From Betaproteobacteria bacterium (GTDB lineage: Bacteria > Pseudomonadota > Gammaproteobacteria > Burkholderiales > Burkholderiaceae_C): DNA of 64,000 bases. A program made the translations under genes and the position numbers. Shown piece after piece: positions 50,332 to 59,579 of this stretch. The notes beneath the pieces are model-generated. The model was not told the origin of the DNA, did not search any database, and worked only from the letters and a program-made list of their open reading frames with translations. The first letter of the stretch is position 1. Every line of letters starts with the position of its first letter. The DNA lies in assembly GCA_016716535.1 (NCBI GenBank), contig JADJWD010000002.1, forward strand, positions 62,001 to 126,000. Direction: 5' to 3'.

Positions 50332-53300
50332 ATGCACTGTGCCTACGATGCGGTCCACGGACCGACGCATGCGCACGCCGAGGTGCCGGAACGCGCCCGC
50401 ACGGACGGGCACGATCGGCAGCGCCGCCACGCCTGGCAGGCGCTGGCGACCTCGGTCCTGGCTTGCAGCGTTCTCGCGTTGTCGTTCACCGCCTACGCCG
50501 GGTCGGCCGGCGGCTGGCAGGTTGCCGCCGGCGCGCTGACCACGGCGCTGGTCTTCTTCGCCGGCCTGGCGCTCGCCGTGCGCGTGGCTCGCCGGCGCCA
50601 CGAGCGACGCAGCCAGACGACGCAGCAGCAATCGACGGACGCCCTGATCCACGAGGGGACGCTCAACTACCGCCGGGTGCGCGCCACGCTGTACGGCGTG
50701 TTGCTGGCGCTGTGCTGCAACTTCGCGCTGCAGACCTGGCACGCGCGGCGCACCGAGCACAGCCGGCAGTCCGAGAACGCCGCACTCGAACTGGCCGCCG
50801 TGCAGCGCATGCTGAGCCAGCGCATCGCCCGGCTCGTGCTCGACATGGCGCGTGTGGCCGTGCTGGCCGATCCGCTGGACGCTGCCGGTTCGGCGGCGGC
50901 ACTGCGCGAGGCGATCGAGCGCTCCGACCGCGAAGCGCAGCGGCTGACCGATGTGCTCGCCGAGCTCGGCTGGCTGACCGACGCGCAAGGCGGCGAGCTG
51001 CAAGCGGCATGGTCGGGCTGGCTGGCGCAGCGCGACGCCCTGATCGCCGGCGCGCGCACCGCCGGCAGCGACGTGGTGCCGCGCTCGCCGGTGCCCACGC
51101 GCTTGGCCGCTGCGGTGGGCGCGCGGGCCGACGAGGCGGCCCGCTCGGTACAGGCGCTGCTCAACGCCATGCATGCCACGACGGCGCGGCGGCACGCCGA
51201 GCGGGTGATGCAGACGCAGGCGTGGTCGGTGCTGAACGTGGTTCTGCTGTCCCTCGTCGCGGTCTTCGCGGTCGAGCCGGCGGTGCGTTCGGTCCGCCGG
51301 CAGTACCGGCGCCTGGCCGCCCAGGCCACCGACCTGCAGCGGCTGGCGCTGGTCGCCGAGCGCACGACGAACGCGGTGCTGCTGCTGGACGACCAGCGGC
51401 GCGTCGCCTGGGTCAACCATGCGTTCGCCGACATCACCGGCATCGCACCGCACGAGGCGGTGGGCCGCGACCTGCTCGCCGTGCTCGCGCCGGCCGCGGC
51501 CTGCGGCCCGGCCGAGCCGCTGCCGCGTTCGCTCGTCGCGACGCGCGGCAGGCGCTTCCAGCTGTGCCATCGCGCGGCCGGCGGCCACGAGGTCTGGCTC
51601 GACGTCGACGTCCAGGCCCTGCACGACGACGACGGCACGCTGCGCGGGCATGTCGCGGTGGCCGCCGACATCACGCAACTGCGCCAGGCGCAGGCCGAGC
51701 TCAGGATCGGCGCCATCGCGTTCGAGTCGCTGGACGGCATCGTGATCACCGATGCCGACGAGCGCATCCTGCGCGTCAACGCCGCCTTCACGCGCATCAC
51801 CGGCTACACGATCGACGAGGCGCGCGGCAAGAAGACCGGGCACCTGCTGCGTTCGGGACGGCACGACCGCAGCTTCTACGAGAGCCTGTGGACGGCGCTC
51901 GAGCGCGACCTGCACTGGCAGGGCGAGCTGTGGAATCGCCGCCACAACGGCGAGGTCTACCCGCAGTGGACCAGCATCACCGCGGTGCGCGACGATCGCG
52001 GCCGCACGAGCCACTTCGTCGTCGTGCTGACCGACATCACCGAGAAGAAGCGCGCCGACGAGACCATCCGCACGCTGGCCTACTTCGACCCGCTGACGAA
52101 GCTGCCGAACCGGCGCCTGCTGCGCGAGCGCATCCTCGCGTCGTGCGCGGCCAGCGCCGAGAGCGGGCGCTACTCGGCGCTGCTGTTCATCGACCTCGAC
52201 CACTTCAAGGAGCTCAACGACAGCAAGGGCCACGACATCGGCGACCAGCTGCTGATCGAGGTCGGCCGGCGCTTGAGCGCGGCCGTGCGCAGCGACGACA
52301 CGGTGGCGCGGCAGGGCGGCGACGAGTTCGTCGTGCTCGTGACCAAGCTGAGCACCGACACCGTGCAGGCGCACGCGCAGGCCGAGCGCCTGGCCGAGGC
52401 CGTGCGCAGCGAGCTGAGCCGCCCCTACGACCTGGGCGCCTACCGCCACCACACGTCGCCCAGCATCGGCGTCAACGTCTTCCTCGGCGCCGAGCACAGC
52501 GTCGACGAGCTGCTCAAGCGCGCCGACAGTGCCATGTACCTGGCCAAGCGCTCGGGCCGCAACGCCTATCGCTTCTTCGACCCGGCGCTGCATGCGATGC
52601 TCGAGCAGCGCCTCGAGCTCGAGGCGGACCTGCGCCGCGCCTTCGAGCTGCGCCAGCTGCAGCTGCACTACCAGCCGCAGGTCGACGAGCACGGCGCGCT
52701 GCGCGGCGCCGAGGTGCTGCTGCGCTGGCGGCACGAGACGCGCGGCAACGTGTCGCCGGGCCTGTTCATCCCGCTGGCCGAGGAGACCGACCTGATCCTC
52801 GAGATCGGCGCCTGGGTGCTCGAGCGCGCGGCGCAGCAGGTGGTGGCCTGGAACTCGCGTGCCGAGGGGCCGCGCATCGAGCTCGCGGTCAACGTCAGCG
52901 CACGGCAGTTCCGCAGGCCCGACTTCTCGAGCGTCGTCAGCGAGATCGTCGAACGTGTCGGGCTGCCGCCCGGGCAGTTGAAGCTCGAGCTGACGGAGAG
53001 CCTGATCCTCTCGAACGTCGACGAGGTGGTCGCGACGATGCACACGCTGCGCACCCTCGGCATCAAGCTGTCGCTGGACGATTTCGGCACCGGCCAGTCG
53101 TCACTGTCGTACCTGACGCGACTGCCGCTGGACCAACTGAAGATCGATCAGTCGTTCGTGCGCAACCTGACGCACAGCCACTCCGACGCGATCGTCGCGC
53201 AGACCATCGTCGGCCTGGCCGACAACCTGGGCTTCGAGGTCATCGCCGAGGGCGTCGAAACCGAGGAGCAGCGCGCCATGCTCGAAGCCATGGGCTGCAA

Positions 53301-53427
53301 GAGGCACCAGGGTTATCTGTTCGGTGCCCCGATGCCGCTCGAGAGTTTCGAGGCGTTTGCACGGGCGCCCACCCGCGCCGGCGGGCTCGGAGCCGCAGCC
53401 CCGCCCGCCACGGCCCGAGGGCACTGA
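50332..53427 (+). CDS. PilJ/PAS/GGDEF/EAL c-di-GMP signalling protein
   Basis: A 1031-residue membrane protein. Three N-terminal helices (about 38-60, 64-88, 118-138) and a fourth near 300-322 frame a region with the PilJ-type motif AVQRMLSQRIARL near 162-174. Two PAS domains (about 340-450 and 465-575; WVNHAFADITG, RVNAAFTRITGY) follow. The GGDEF motif is intact at 662-666, and the EAL domain has EVL at 794-796 plus DDFGTGQSSLSYL. Both synthesis and breakdown of c-di-GMP are possible. It is probably co-transcribed with the chemoreceptor gene. Confidence 0.94.
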   Translation: MHCAYDAVHGPTHAHAEVPERARTDGHDRQRRHAWQALATSVLACSVLALSFTAYAGSAGGWQVAAGALTTALVFFAGLALAVRVARRRHERRSQTTQQQSTDALIHEGTLNYRRVRATLYGVLLALCCNFALQTWHARRTEHSRQSENAALELAAVQRMLSQRIARLVLDMARVAVLADPLDAAGSAAALREAIERSDREAQRLTDVLAELGWLTDAQGGELQAAWSGWLAQRDALIAGARTAGSDVVPRSPVPTRLAAAVGARADEAARSVQALLNAMHATTARRHAERVMQTQAWSVLNVVLLSLVAVFAVEPAVRSVRRQYRRLAAQATDLQRLALVAERTTNAVLLLDDQRRVAWVNHAFADITGIAPHEAVGRDLLAVLAPAAACGPAEPLPRSLVATRGRRFQLCHRAAGGHEVWLDVDVQALHDDDGTLRGHVAVAADITQLRQAQAELRIGAIAFESLDGIVITDADERILRVNAAFTRITGYTIDEARGKKTGHLLRSGRHDRSFYESLWTALERDLHWQGELWNRRHNGEVYPQWTSITAVRDDRGRTSHFVVVLTDITEKKRADETIRTLAYFDPLTKLPNRRLLRERILASCAASAESGRYSALLFIDLDHFKELNDSKGHDIGDQLLIEVGRRLSAAVRSDDTVARQGGDEFVVLVTKLSTDTVQAHAQAERLAEAVRSELSRPYDLGAYRHHTSPSIGVNVFLGAEHSVDELLKRADSAMYLAKRSGRNAYRFFDPALHAMLEQRLELEADLRRAFELRQLQLHYQPQVDEHGALRGAEVLLRWRHETRGNVSPGLFIPLAEETDLILEIGAWVLERAAQQVVAWNSRAEGPRIELAVNVSARQFRRPDFSSVVSEIVERVGLPPGQLKLELTESLILSNVDEVVATMHTLRTLGIKLSLDDFGTGQSSLSYLTRLPLDQLKIDQSFVRNLTHSHSDAIVAQTIVGLADNLGFEVIAEGVETEEQRAMLEAMGCKRHQGYLFGAPMPLESFEAFARAPTRAGGLGAAAPPATARGH

Positions 53428-53432
53428 GGGCC

Positions 53433-53454
53433 GCCGGCCGGCCTGGCCGGCCGC
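53433..53454. terminator. GC-rich inverted repeat between convergent genes
   Basis: GGCCGGCC at 53436-53443 and again at 53445-53452 can form a hairpin in the 32-base gap between the convergent EAL and MarR genes. No T-run follows on either strand, so its use as a terminator is uncertain. Confidence 0.35.
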
Positions 53455-53459
53455 ACCGG

Positions 53460-53990
53460 TCAGCCCGCGCCGTCGACCGGCGGCGCCGCCGACAGCTCCT
53501 CGAGCAGGGTCAGCAACGTCGCCGCCTTCTCGCCGCCCAGCCCGGCGAGCAACCGGTGGCTGGAGTCGGCACTGAGCTGCTCGGCCTCGGCCAGCAGCAG
53601 CCGCCCGGCATCGGTGAGGCGCAACCTCTTCTTGCGCCGGTCCTGCGGGTCGGCCAGCTCGCGCGTCAGGCGTCGATCGCGCAGCGAGCGCAGCACGATG
53701 GACATCGTCGAACGATCCAGGGCGATCAGGCGCGCGAGCTCGTTCTGGCTGACCTCGTTCACCTCGCGCAACATGAACAGCGCCGAGTACTGCGAAGGGG
53801 TCAGGTCGAGGTGCCCGCACGCCTCGGTGAAGGCGGCGGCGGCGATCTGATGCGCGCGGCGAAACAGGAACTCCGGGCTGCTGTACAGCGCGCTGTCGAT
53901 GCCGCCGGCATTGGCGCGCGCTGCGCCTTGCGGGGCCGCCGGCGCCGCCGCCGAGGGCGCCGCGGCGGTCTTCTTGGCTCGTACGATCAT
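53460..53990 (-). CDS. MarR-family transcriptional regulator
   Basis: A 176-residue winged-helix regulator. The DNA-binding part shows SQNELARLIALDRSTMSIVL followed by RSLRDRRLTRELADPQDRRK, the standard MarR HTH plus wing. The first 30 residues are low-complexity Ala/Pro. ATG at 53990 (MIVRAKK) is preferred over a longer frame. It is divergent from the response regulator gene and convergent with the EAL gene, so its targets could be either promoter region. Confidence 0.9.
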   Translation of the reverse strand: MIVRAKKTAAAPSAAAPAAPQGAARANAGGIDSALYSSPEFLFRRAHQIAAAAFTEACGHLDLTPSQYSALFMLREVNEVSQNELARLIALDRSTMSIVLRSLRDRRLTRELADPQDRRKKRLRLTDAGRLLLAEAEQLSADSSHRLLAGLGGEKAATLLTLLEELSAAPPVDGAG

Positions 53991-54097
53991 CGGCGCTTCG
54001 GATCCCGTGCTTTGCGCTGGGCGGCGGCGGCGCCGCGAGGGCGATGGCACAGAATACCAAGCAAACCCGCCGGCGAGCTTACCCACAACAACACCAC

Positions 54098-54862
54098 ATG
54101 ACACCCAGAGTTGTCGTCGTCGATGACGACCTTGCGTCGGCATCGGTCATCGCCAAGCTGCTGCGCCGGCTGGGCTGCGAAGTCACCACGCACACCGACC
54201 CCCAGGCGGCCCTGTCGGTGGCGCTGCAAGGTGACATCGATCTGGTCAGTCTCGACCTCGGCATGCGGGGCCTCGACGGCCGCCAGCTCCTGGCGCTGAT
54301 CCGCTCGCACGAACACTCGCAGCGCGCACCGAGCGTGCCGCTGATCACCGTCACCGGTCACGTGACGGCGGCCGACCGCGCCGACGCGCTGGCCCAAGGC
54401 TTCGCCGCCCATCTGGGCAAGCCCGTCATGATCGATGCGCTGCGCCGCGCCCTGTCGCGCGCGCTGATGCTGCGCGGCGACCTGCACCGCACCCGGCACA
54501 CGGCGGACAAGGACTCGATCGAGGCCCGGATGCGCGAGGTGCGCGGTCAGGCGCCGACCGAAGGCACCCTGCAGGCCGGTGCCGGCATGGCCCTGGCGGC
54601 CGAGCAGCGGGGCCGCGCCGCGCTGCAGCAGGGGCTGCGGCTGGCCTTCGTCGGCAACGCCAAGGCGGCGCGGGCGCCGCTGGCCGCCTTCGCGCGGGCC
54701 GCCGAGGGTATCGGCGCGCAGAGCCTGCGCGATCGTTTCGAGGAGCTGTGCGCGCGGCTCGACGCCGGCGACGACGATGCGCTGGAAACCGCCGCGGTGC
54801 TGGCCCGCGCCGAACTCGACCGCGTGATCTTCACGCTGCGCGAACAGGCGCGGGCCGGCTGA
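54098..54862 (+). CDS. Response regulator with histidine-less HPt-like tail
   Basis: A 254-residue protein. The receiver domain (1-120) has DDD at 9-11, phospho-acceptor D53 (SLDLGMRGLDG) and K108 in LGKPV. The second half (about 160-254) resembles an HPt helical bundle (ARAPLAAFARAAEGIGAQSL ... EELCARLDAGDDDALE), but the position where the phosphorylated histidine would lie holds no His. It may therefore be a regulator or phosphate sink, not a relay. An ATG at 54044 would add 18 residues. It converges with the hybrid kinase gene, a likely partner. Confidence 0.82.
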   Translation: MTPRVVVVDDDLASASVIAKLLRRLGCEVTTHTDPQAALSVALQGDIDLVSLDLGMRGLDGRQLLALIRSHEHSQRAPSVPLITVTGHVTAADRADALAQGFAAHLGKPVMIDALRRALSRALMLRGDLHRTRHTADKDSIEARMREVRGQAPTEGTLQAGAGMALAAEQRGRAALQQGLRLAFVGNAKAARAPLAAFARAAEGIGAQSLRDRFEELCARLDAGDDDALETAAVLARAELDRVIFTLREQARAG

Positions 54863-54894
54863 AGCCCCGGGCGGCGCTGCCGGCTCTCGGCCGG

Positions 54895-57800
54895 TCACCG
54901 GCTGGCCAGCGCATCGTCGATCGACTGGCTCAGGCGCCGCAAGTCGATCGGCTTGGCCAGGTAGCCGCAGAAGCCGGCGTCCCGCCCCCGTCGCAGGTCG
55001 GCGGGCATCATGTTCGCGCTCACCGCCACCGCCGGGGCGGCCACGCCCCGCTCGCGCAGCCGGCGCAGCAGCTCGTGGCCGTCGCCATCGGACAGCTGGA
55101 TGTCGAGCAGCAACAGGTCCGGGCGGAACTCGGGCGCCAGTTGCAGGGCTTCGTGCACGCTGGCGGCCGTTTGCAGCTCGATGCCGGGCCGCCGCGCCAG
55201 CAACCGCCGCATCAGCAGCCGGTTGGCGTCGTTGTCCTCGACATACAAAAGGCGACGAGGCGCGTGATCGCCGTCGGCCGTTGCGCCGGGCGCCGGGGTG
55301 CGCGAGGCGGGCTCGGTGCCGGCATCGGCACCGGCACGGTCTTGCGCGTCGATCGCCGGCAAGCGCACCCAGAAGGTGCTGCCGACGCCCGGCGTGCCGG
55401 CGACGCCGATCTGCCCGCCCATCAACTCGACCAGGCGGCGCGACAACGCCAGCCCGATCCCGGTGCCTCTGACGGCCGAACGCTCGGCGCCCAGGCGCTC
55501 GAACGGCTGGAAAAGGCGCGCGATCTGCGCCTCGTCCAGGCCGGGGCCGGTGTCGGTGACCCGCAGCTCCCAGCCGCCACCCTCGGGCTGCGCGGGCACG
55601 ATCGCCATCGTGACGCGGCCTTCGGCCTGCCGGTTGTACTTGATGGCGTTGGACAGCAGGTTCAGCACGACCTGCCTGAGCCGGCGGCGATCGGCGCGCA
55701 CGACGACCTGCGCGGGTGCGGCGGCGGCCTCGACGGCGACGCCGGCCGCCCGCGCCTCGGCGCCCACCAGGCGGGCGCATTCGTCCAGCAGCACAGGCAG
55801 GTCGACGGCACCGTGCTGCATGACGATCCGTCCGGCCTCGACCGACGAGAGATCGAGGACCTCGTCGATCAACGCCACCAGCTGCCGGCCGGCGCGCAAC
55901 ACCTGACCGACGTGCTCGGCGTCCTCCGCAGCGAGTGGCGACATCTCCAGCAGCTGCGCAAAGCCCATGATGGCGTTCAGCGGCGTGCGCAGCTCGTGGC
56001 TCATCTGCGACAGGAATTCGCTCTTGGCCGCATTGGCCTGCTCGGCTTCCTGCTTGGCCTGGACCAGCGCCTCGGTGCGCCAGGCGATGCGGCGTTCCAG
56101 CTCGACATTGATCTGCTGCAGCTCGGCCTCGCGGTCCTTCAACTCGCTCACGTCCTGCACCACCCCGACGATGCGCGCCGGCCGGCCCTTGTCATCGCGC
56201 GACAGGACCCGCACCTGCTCCTGCACCCAGACCCAGTGGCCCGCCTTGTGCCGGACCCTGAAGCGCAGCGGCGCGCGCTGCTCGCCGGCGAGGATGGCCT
56301 CGACGACGCCGGCGCGGCGCTCGCGGTCGTCCGGGTGCAGCAGGCCGAGCAGCCACGCCGCCAGATCCCCCGACAGGTCATCGCGGGAGTGACCGATGAT
56401 CGCCAGCAGTTCGTCGCTGCACTCGAAGGCGCCGCCCGCGACGCTTCGCTCCCACAGGCCGGCGCCGACGTCACGCGTCACTGTCGACAGCCGCTGCTGC
56501 GTGTGACGCAGCGCGGTGACGTCGGCGGCATACGCGTAGACCAGCTTTCCGCGCGGCGACGCGCGCTCGACAAGCCGGAACTGCACCCACAACATGCACT
56601 CGCGGCCCTGCGCGTCGATATGGTGACGCTCCGCGACCGCGCTCGCCTGGCCGGCAAGCAGCCGGCGGTGCAGCGCCCAGCGCTCGTCGCTTCCGCGCGC
56701 GCCCAGCACCTCGTCGGCGGTGCGCCCGACGAGATCGGCCTGCGGGCGCCCCACGAAACGGGCGAAGTTCGCGTTCACGTAGACATAGCGCATGTCTTCG
56801 TCGACGCAGACGACCCACCCGGGGTAGGCGTCCATCGCCTCGCGCAGCTGCGCCTCGCTGGCCGCCAGCGCCTGCTGGGCGCGCTGCGTTTGCAGCTGGT
56901 GCAGGTGGCGCTCGGTGACATCCTGGACGGTGCCGCGCGAGCGCAGCGGGCGCCCGGCGTCGTCGAAATCCGTCTCGCAGCGCTCCTCGACCCACTTGAT
57001 GCGCCCGTCGGACATGAGCAGCCGGTGTTCGATGCGATACGGCTCGCGGTCCTCGAGCGAGCGCTCGTAGGCGGCGGCGACGGCGGCGCGGTCCTGCGGG
57101 TGGACCATGTCGAGAAAAGCCGCATAGGAGGCGCCGAAGTGGCGCGGGTCCTGTTCGAACAGCCGGTACACCTCGTCGGACCAATGCAGCTCGCCGCTGC
57201 CGAGATCGAGCGTCCAGGAACCGAGGCCGGCCACCGCCTGGGCCTGGCGCAGCTGCGACTCGCTGCGCTGCAAGGCCGCTTCGGCAGCGCGGCGCTCGCT
57301 GATGTCGACGCCGATCGCCACGACGAGCCCCGGCCGCCCGTCCCCGCCGCCCGGCACGACACGGTCGCGCCATTCGATCAGCCGCCGGCTGCCGTCGCGG
57401 GCGAGCCACTCGCTCGTACGGGGGCTCGCGGCCGGCGGCGCGGCTGCGCCCGGCGCCGGCGCCAAGGCGGCGTCGGCGGCGCCTTGCGGGCTGCGAGGCG
57501 CCAGCACGGTCTGCGATGGCCGGCGCCCGAGGACCTCCTCGGCGCGCCAGCCGCTGACACGCTCGCACTCGGCGTTGAAGCGCACGAAGCGGCCGTGCTC
57601 GTCGAGCGCGGCGACCAGCACGCCGGCATCGGCGAGCATGCGTGCGGCGAAGTCGTGCTCGCTGCGCCACGCCTGGCGCGCCTGGCGCTCGGCGCTGATG
57701 TCGATGAAGGTGGCGAGCACGCCGCTCGGCCGCCCGCCCGGCCCGTGCAGCAGTTGCGCCGTCACCCGCAGCGCCACCGAGGCGCCGGCCGCGGTGCGCG

Positions 57801-58128
57801 CGTCGAGCTCGCCGTGCCAGATCGACTGCGCCTCGACGCTGGCCAGCGCGGCGCGGGCGGCGCCGGGGTCGGTCCAGAAGTCCTCGGCCGCATCGCGCCC
57901 GAGGGCGCTGCCGACGTCATCCAGCCCCCACAGCGACAGGAACGCCGGGTTGACGTAGGTGAGGCGACGATCGAGGCCGGCCAGCGCCATCGCGGCGGCC
58001 GAGCGCTGCAGCAACTGCCCCGCCGTCGAGTTCAACTCGTCGGGGGTCGGGGCGGGTGCGCGGGGAGGTTCGGGGAGGGGCGTCTGCACCACGGTGGAGG
58101 AACGCCGGCACAGCACGACGGTCGACAA
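54895..58128 (-). CDS. Multi-PAS hybrid sensor histidine kinase
   Basis: A 1077-residue soluble kinase without a clear membrane helix. About five PAS/PAC domains (30-150, 160-290, 298-410, 415-530, 535-660; e.g. YVNPAFLSLWGL, RFNAECERVSGW, YVNANFARFVGR) lead to the dimerisation domain with SQMSHELRTPLNAIMGFAQL near 715, an ATPase domain (RGTGIGLALSRRLVELMGG), and a C-terminal receiver (VEDNDANRLLMRRLL; LLDIQLSDGDGHELL; AKPIDLRRL). It probably senses several cytoplasmic redox or ligand cues and may feed the response regulator encoded convergently. Confidence 0.94.
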   Translation of the reverse strand: MSTVVLCRRSSTVVQTPLPEPPRAPAPTPDELNSTAGQLLQRSAAAMALAGLDRRLTYVNPAFLSLWGLDDVGSALGRDAAEDFWTDPGAARAALASVEAQSIWHGELDARTAAGASVALRVTAQLLHGPGGRPSGVLATFIDISAERQARQAWRSEHDFAARMLADAGVLVAALDEHGRFVRFNAECERVSGWRAEEVLGRRPSQTVLAPRSPQGAADAALAPAPGAAAPPAASPRTSEWLARDGSRRLIEWRDRVVPGGGDGRPGLVVAIGVDISERRAAEAALQRSESQLRQAQAVAGLGSWTLDLGSGELHWSDEVYRLFEQDPRHFGASYAAFLDMVHPQDRAAVAAAYERSLEDREPYRIEHRLLMSDGRIKWVEERCETDFDDAGRPLRSRGTVQDVTERHLHQLQTQRAQQALAASEAQLREAMDAYPGWVVCVDEDMRYVYVNANFARFVGRPQADLVGRTADEVLGARGSDERWALHRRLLAGQASAVAERHHIDAQGRECMLWVQFRLVERASPRGKLVYAYAADVTALRHTQQRLSTVTRDVGAGLWERSVAGGAFECSDELLAIIGHSRDDLSGDLAAWLLGLLHPDDRERRAGVVEAILAGEQRAPLRFRVRHKAGHWVWVQEQVRVLSRDDKGRPARIVGVVQDVSELKDREAELQQINVELERRIAWRTEALVQAKQEAEQANAAKSEFLSQMSHELRTPLNAIMGFAQLLEMSPLAAEDAEHVGQVLRAGRQLVALIDEVLDLSSVEAGRIVMQHGAVDLPVLLDECARLVGAEARAAGVAVEAAAAPAQVVVRADRRRLRQVVLNLLSNAIKYNRQAEGRVTMAIVPAQPEGGGWELRVTDTGPGLDEAQIARLFQPFERLGAERSAVRGTGIGLALSRRLVELMGGQIGVAGTPGVGSTFWVRLPAIDAQDRAGADAGTEPASRTPAPGATADGDHAPRRLLYVEDNDANRLLMRRLLARRPGIELQTAASVHEALQLAPEFRPDLLLLDIQLSDGDGHELLRRLRERGVAAPAVAVSANMMPADLRRGRDAGFCGYLAKPIDLRRLSQSIDDALASR

Positions 58129-58216
58129 GGCCCCGGCCGGGCATCGACGGGACCGAACCGAGCCGCAGCCCGGCGCCGGCAGCCGCGCCGCCGCGCGCCT
58201 TCGACGGCGCGCGAGC

Positions 58217-59494
58217 TTACCAGCTGGCCGCGAACGAATCGGGGTCGAAGCGCGCGTCGCGTGTCACCGCGCCGAGGTCGACGAACTCGAAGTCGGCCAT
58301 GCGCAGGCTCTGCACCTGCGTGATCGTCGCGCCGCTCCAGGCGGCGCTCGGCTCGCCCTGCACGTACAGGTCGCTGCCGATGTCGGCGACGATGAGGCCA
58401 TGCCGCTGCATCGCGGTGGCGATGGCACGCGCCTGCGGCGTCCAGTGCGCGGGCACCAAGAAGTCGGCCTTCAGCCGCAGCAGCGCACCGAACGGGATGT
58501 CGCCGCTGGCATTGCCGGCGCGGTGCCGCGCCGGCCACACGTAGCGCTGGGCGAGCACCGCGTCGCGGAAGGTAACGCGCAGCGCGTGCGCGATCTCGCC
58601 GGCCGACGCCTCGCCGGCGCGCGCGAGCAGCGGCGCGATCGGCAGCCCCGCCGCGTCGCCCGAGGTCCAGGTGGCCGGGCGCATCGTGAGGCTGGCGAGG
58701 TCCCACGCCGCGCTCGAGTACGCGCTCCACTGGCCACCCGCGGACCGGTAGGTGAAGTAGCTCTCCCACAGGCGGCAGGCGCCCTGCTCGACGACGAGCA
58801 CGTGCCGGTCGCCGCAGCGCGAAGGGTCGTTGCAGCTGCCGCCTTCGGCCTTCAGCACCGCGTCGCGCGGCATCGGGAAACGCCGCGCCGCCGGCGCCTG
58901 CGCCTGGCAGTTGCGCACGAGCGCATGGCCGTTCGCGGCACCGGCGGCGGCGACGGCGCAGTCGCTTTCGTCGGGCGCGCCGTCGGCGGTGAAGGCGAGT
59001 GACGGCCAGTCGGTCTCGGGGCTTGTCGCCGAGAGGACGTTGACCGGGATGCCATAGTAGTCGGCCGCGGCGGCGTCTTCGTTGGCGCCCCAGTCCGCAT
59101 GCAGCGCGCGCGCCGCGCCGATCGCGGCGATCCAGCTCGCGCTTTGTGCATGCGGCGGAAAGCGCACCGGGTCGTCGATGCGCGTGTTGAAGATCGCGCT
59201 CGCCGGGAACGACGGGCAGCTGCCGAGCATCGCGGTGCCGGCGGGGGCGGGGGCCGGGGCGGGCGTCGGCGAAGGTGTCGGCGTCGGGCCCGGTGCGGGC
59301 ACCGGCGCGGGCGCGGGAGCCGGTGAGGGCGCCGGCGCCGTGCCGCCGTCGCTGCCTTCACCCCTGGAGCTGCCGCCACACGAAGCGACCAGCACTGCAG
59401 CCGTCAGCACGGCGATGGCGAAGCGGCACTCCGGTGCAAGAAAGGCGCGAGCTGTGCTGGCGGCGCGAGAGGCGAGGTACGTCGGCGTCGGCAT
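58217..59494 (-). CDS. Pro-rich-stalk lipoprotein of unknown function
   Basis: A 425-residue lipoprotein with lipobox LVASC (Cys39), then a PAP/PTP-rich stalk (about 52-86) and a folded domain (90-425) that I cannot assign. Conserved-looking features are SAIFNTRIDDPVRFPPHA near 103, AADYYGIPVNV near 143, VLVVEQGACRLWESYFTYR near 230, and HALRVTFRDAVLAQRYVWPA near 310. No catalytic motif is evident. Another ATG 18 bases upstream is possible. It is the first of three minus-strand genes with the same kind of stalk. Confidence 0.72.
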   Translation of the reverse strand: MPTPTYLASRAASTARAFLAPECRFAIAVLTAAVLVASCGGSSRGEGSDGGTAPAPSPAPAPAPVPAPGPTPTPSPTPAPAPAPAGTAMLGSCPSFPASAIFNTRIDDPVRFPPHAQSASWIAAIGAARALHADWGANEDAAAADYYGIPVNVLSATSPETDWPSLAFTADGAPDESDCAVAAAGAANGHALVRNCQAQAPAARRFPMPRDAVLKAEGGSCNDPSRCGDRHVLVVEQGACRLWESYFTYRSAGGQWSAYSSAAWDLASLTMRPATWTSGDAAGLPIAPLLARAGEASAGEIAHALRVTFRDAVLAQRYVWPARHRAGNASGDIPFGALLRLKADFLVPAHWTPQARAIATAMQRHGLIVADIGSDLYVQGEPSAAWSGATITQVQSLRMADFEFVDLGAVTRDARFDPDSFAASW

Positions 59495-59579
59495 TTGCCG
59501 CCGATGATGCAAGCTGCACCTCGTCGCGGATCCATCGAGGCGTGTCGATCGGTTCGTGGTCGTAACGCCCCGCTGCCCC

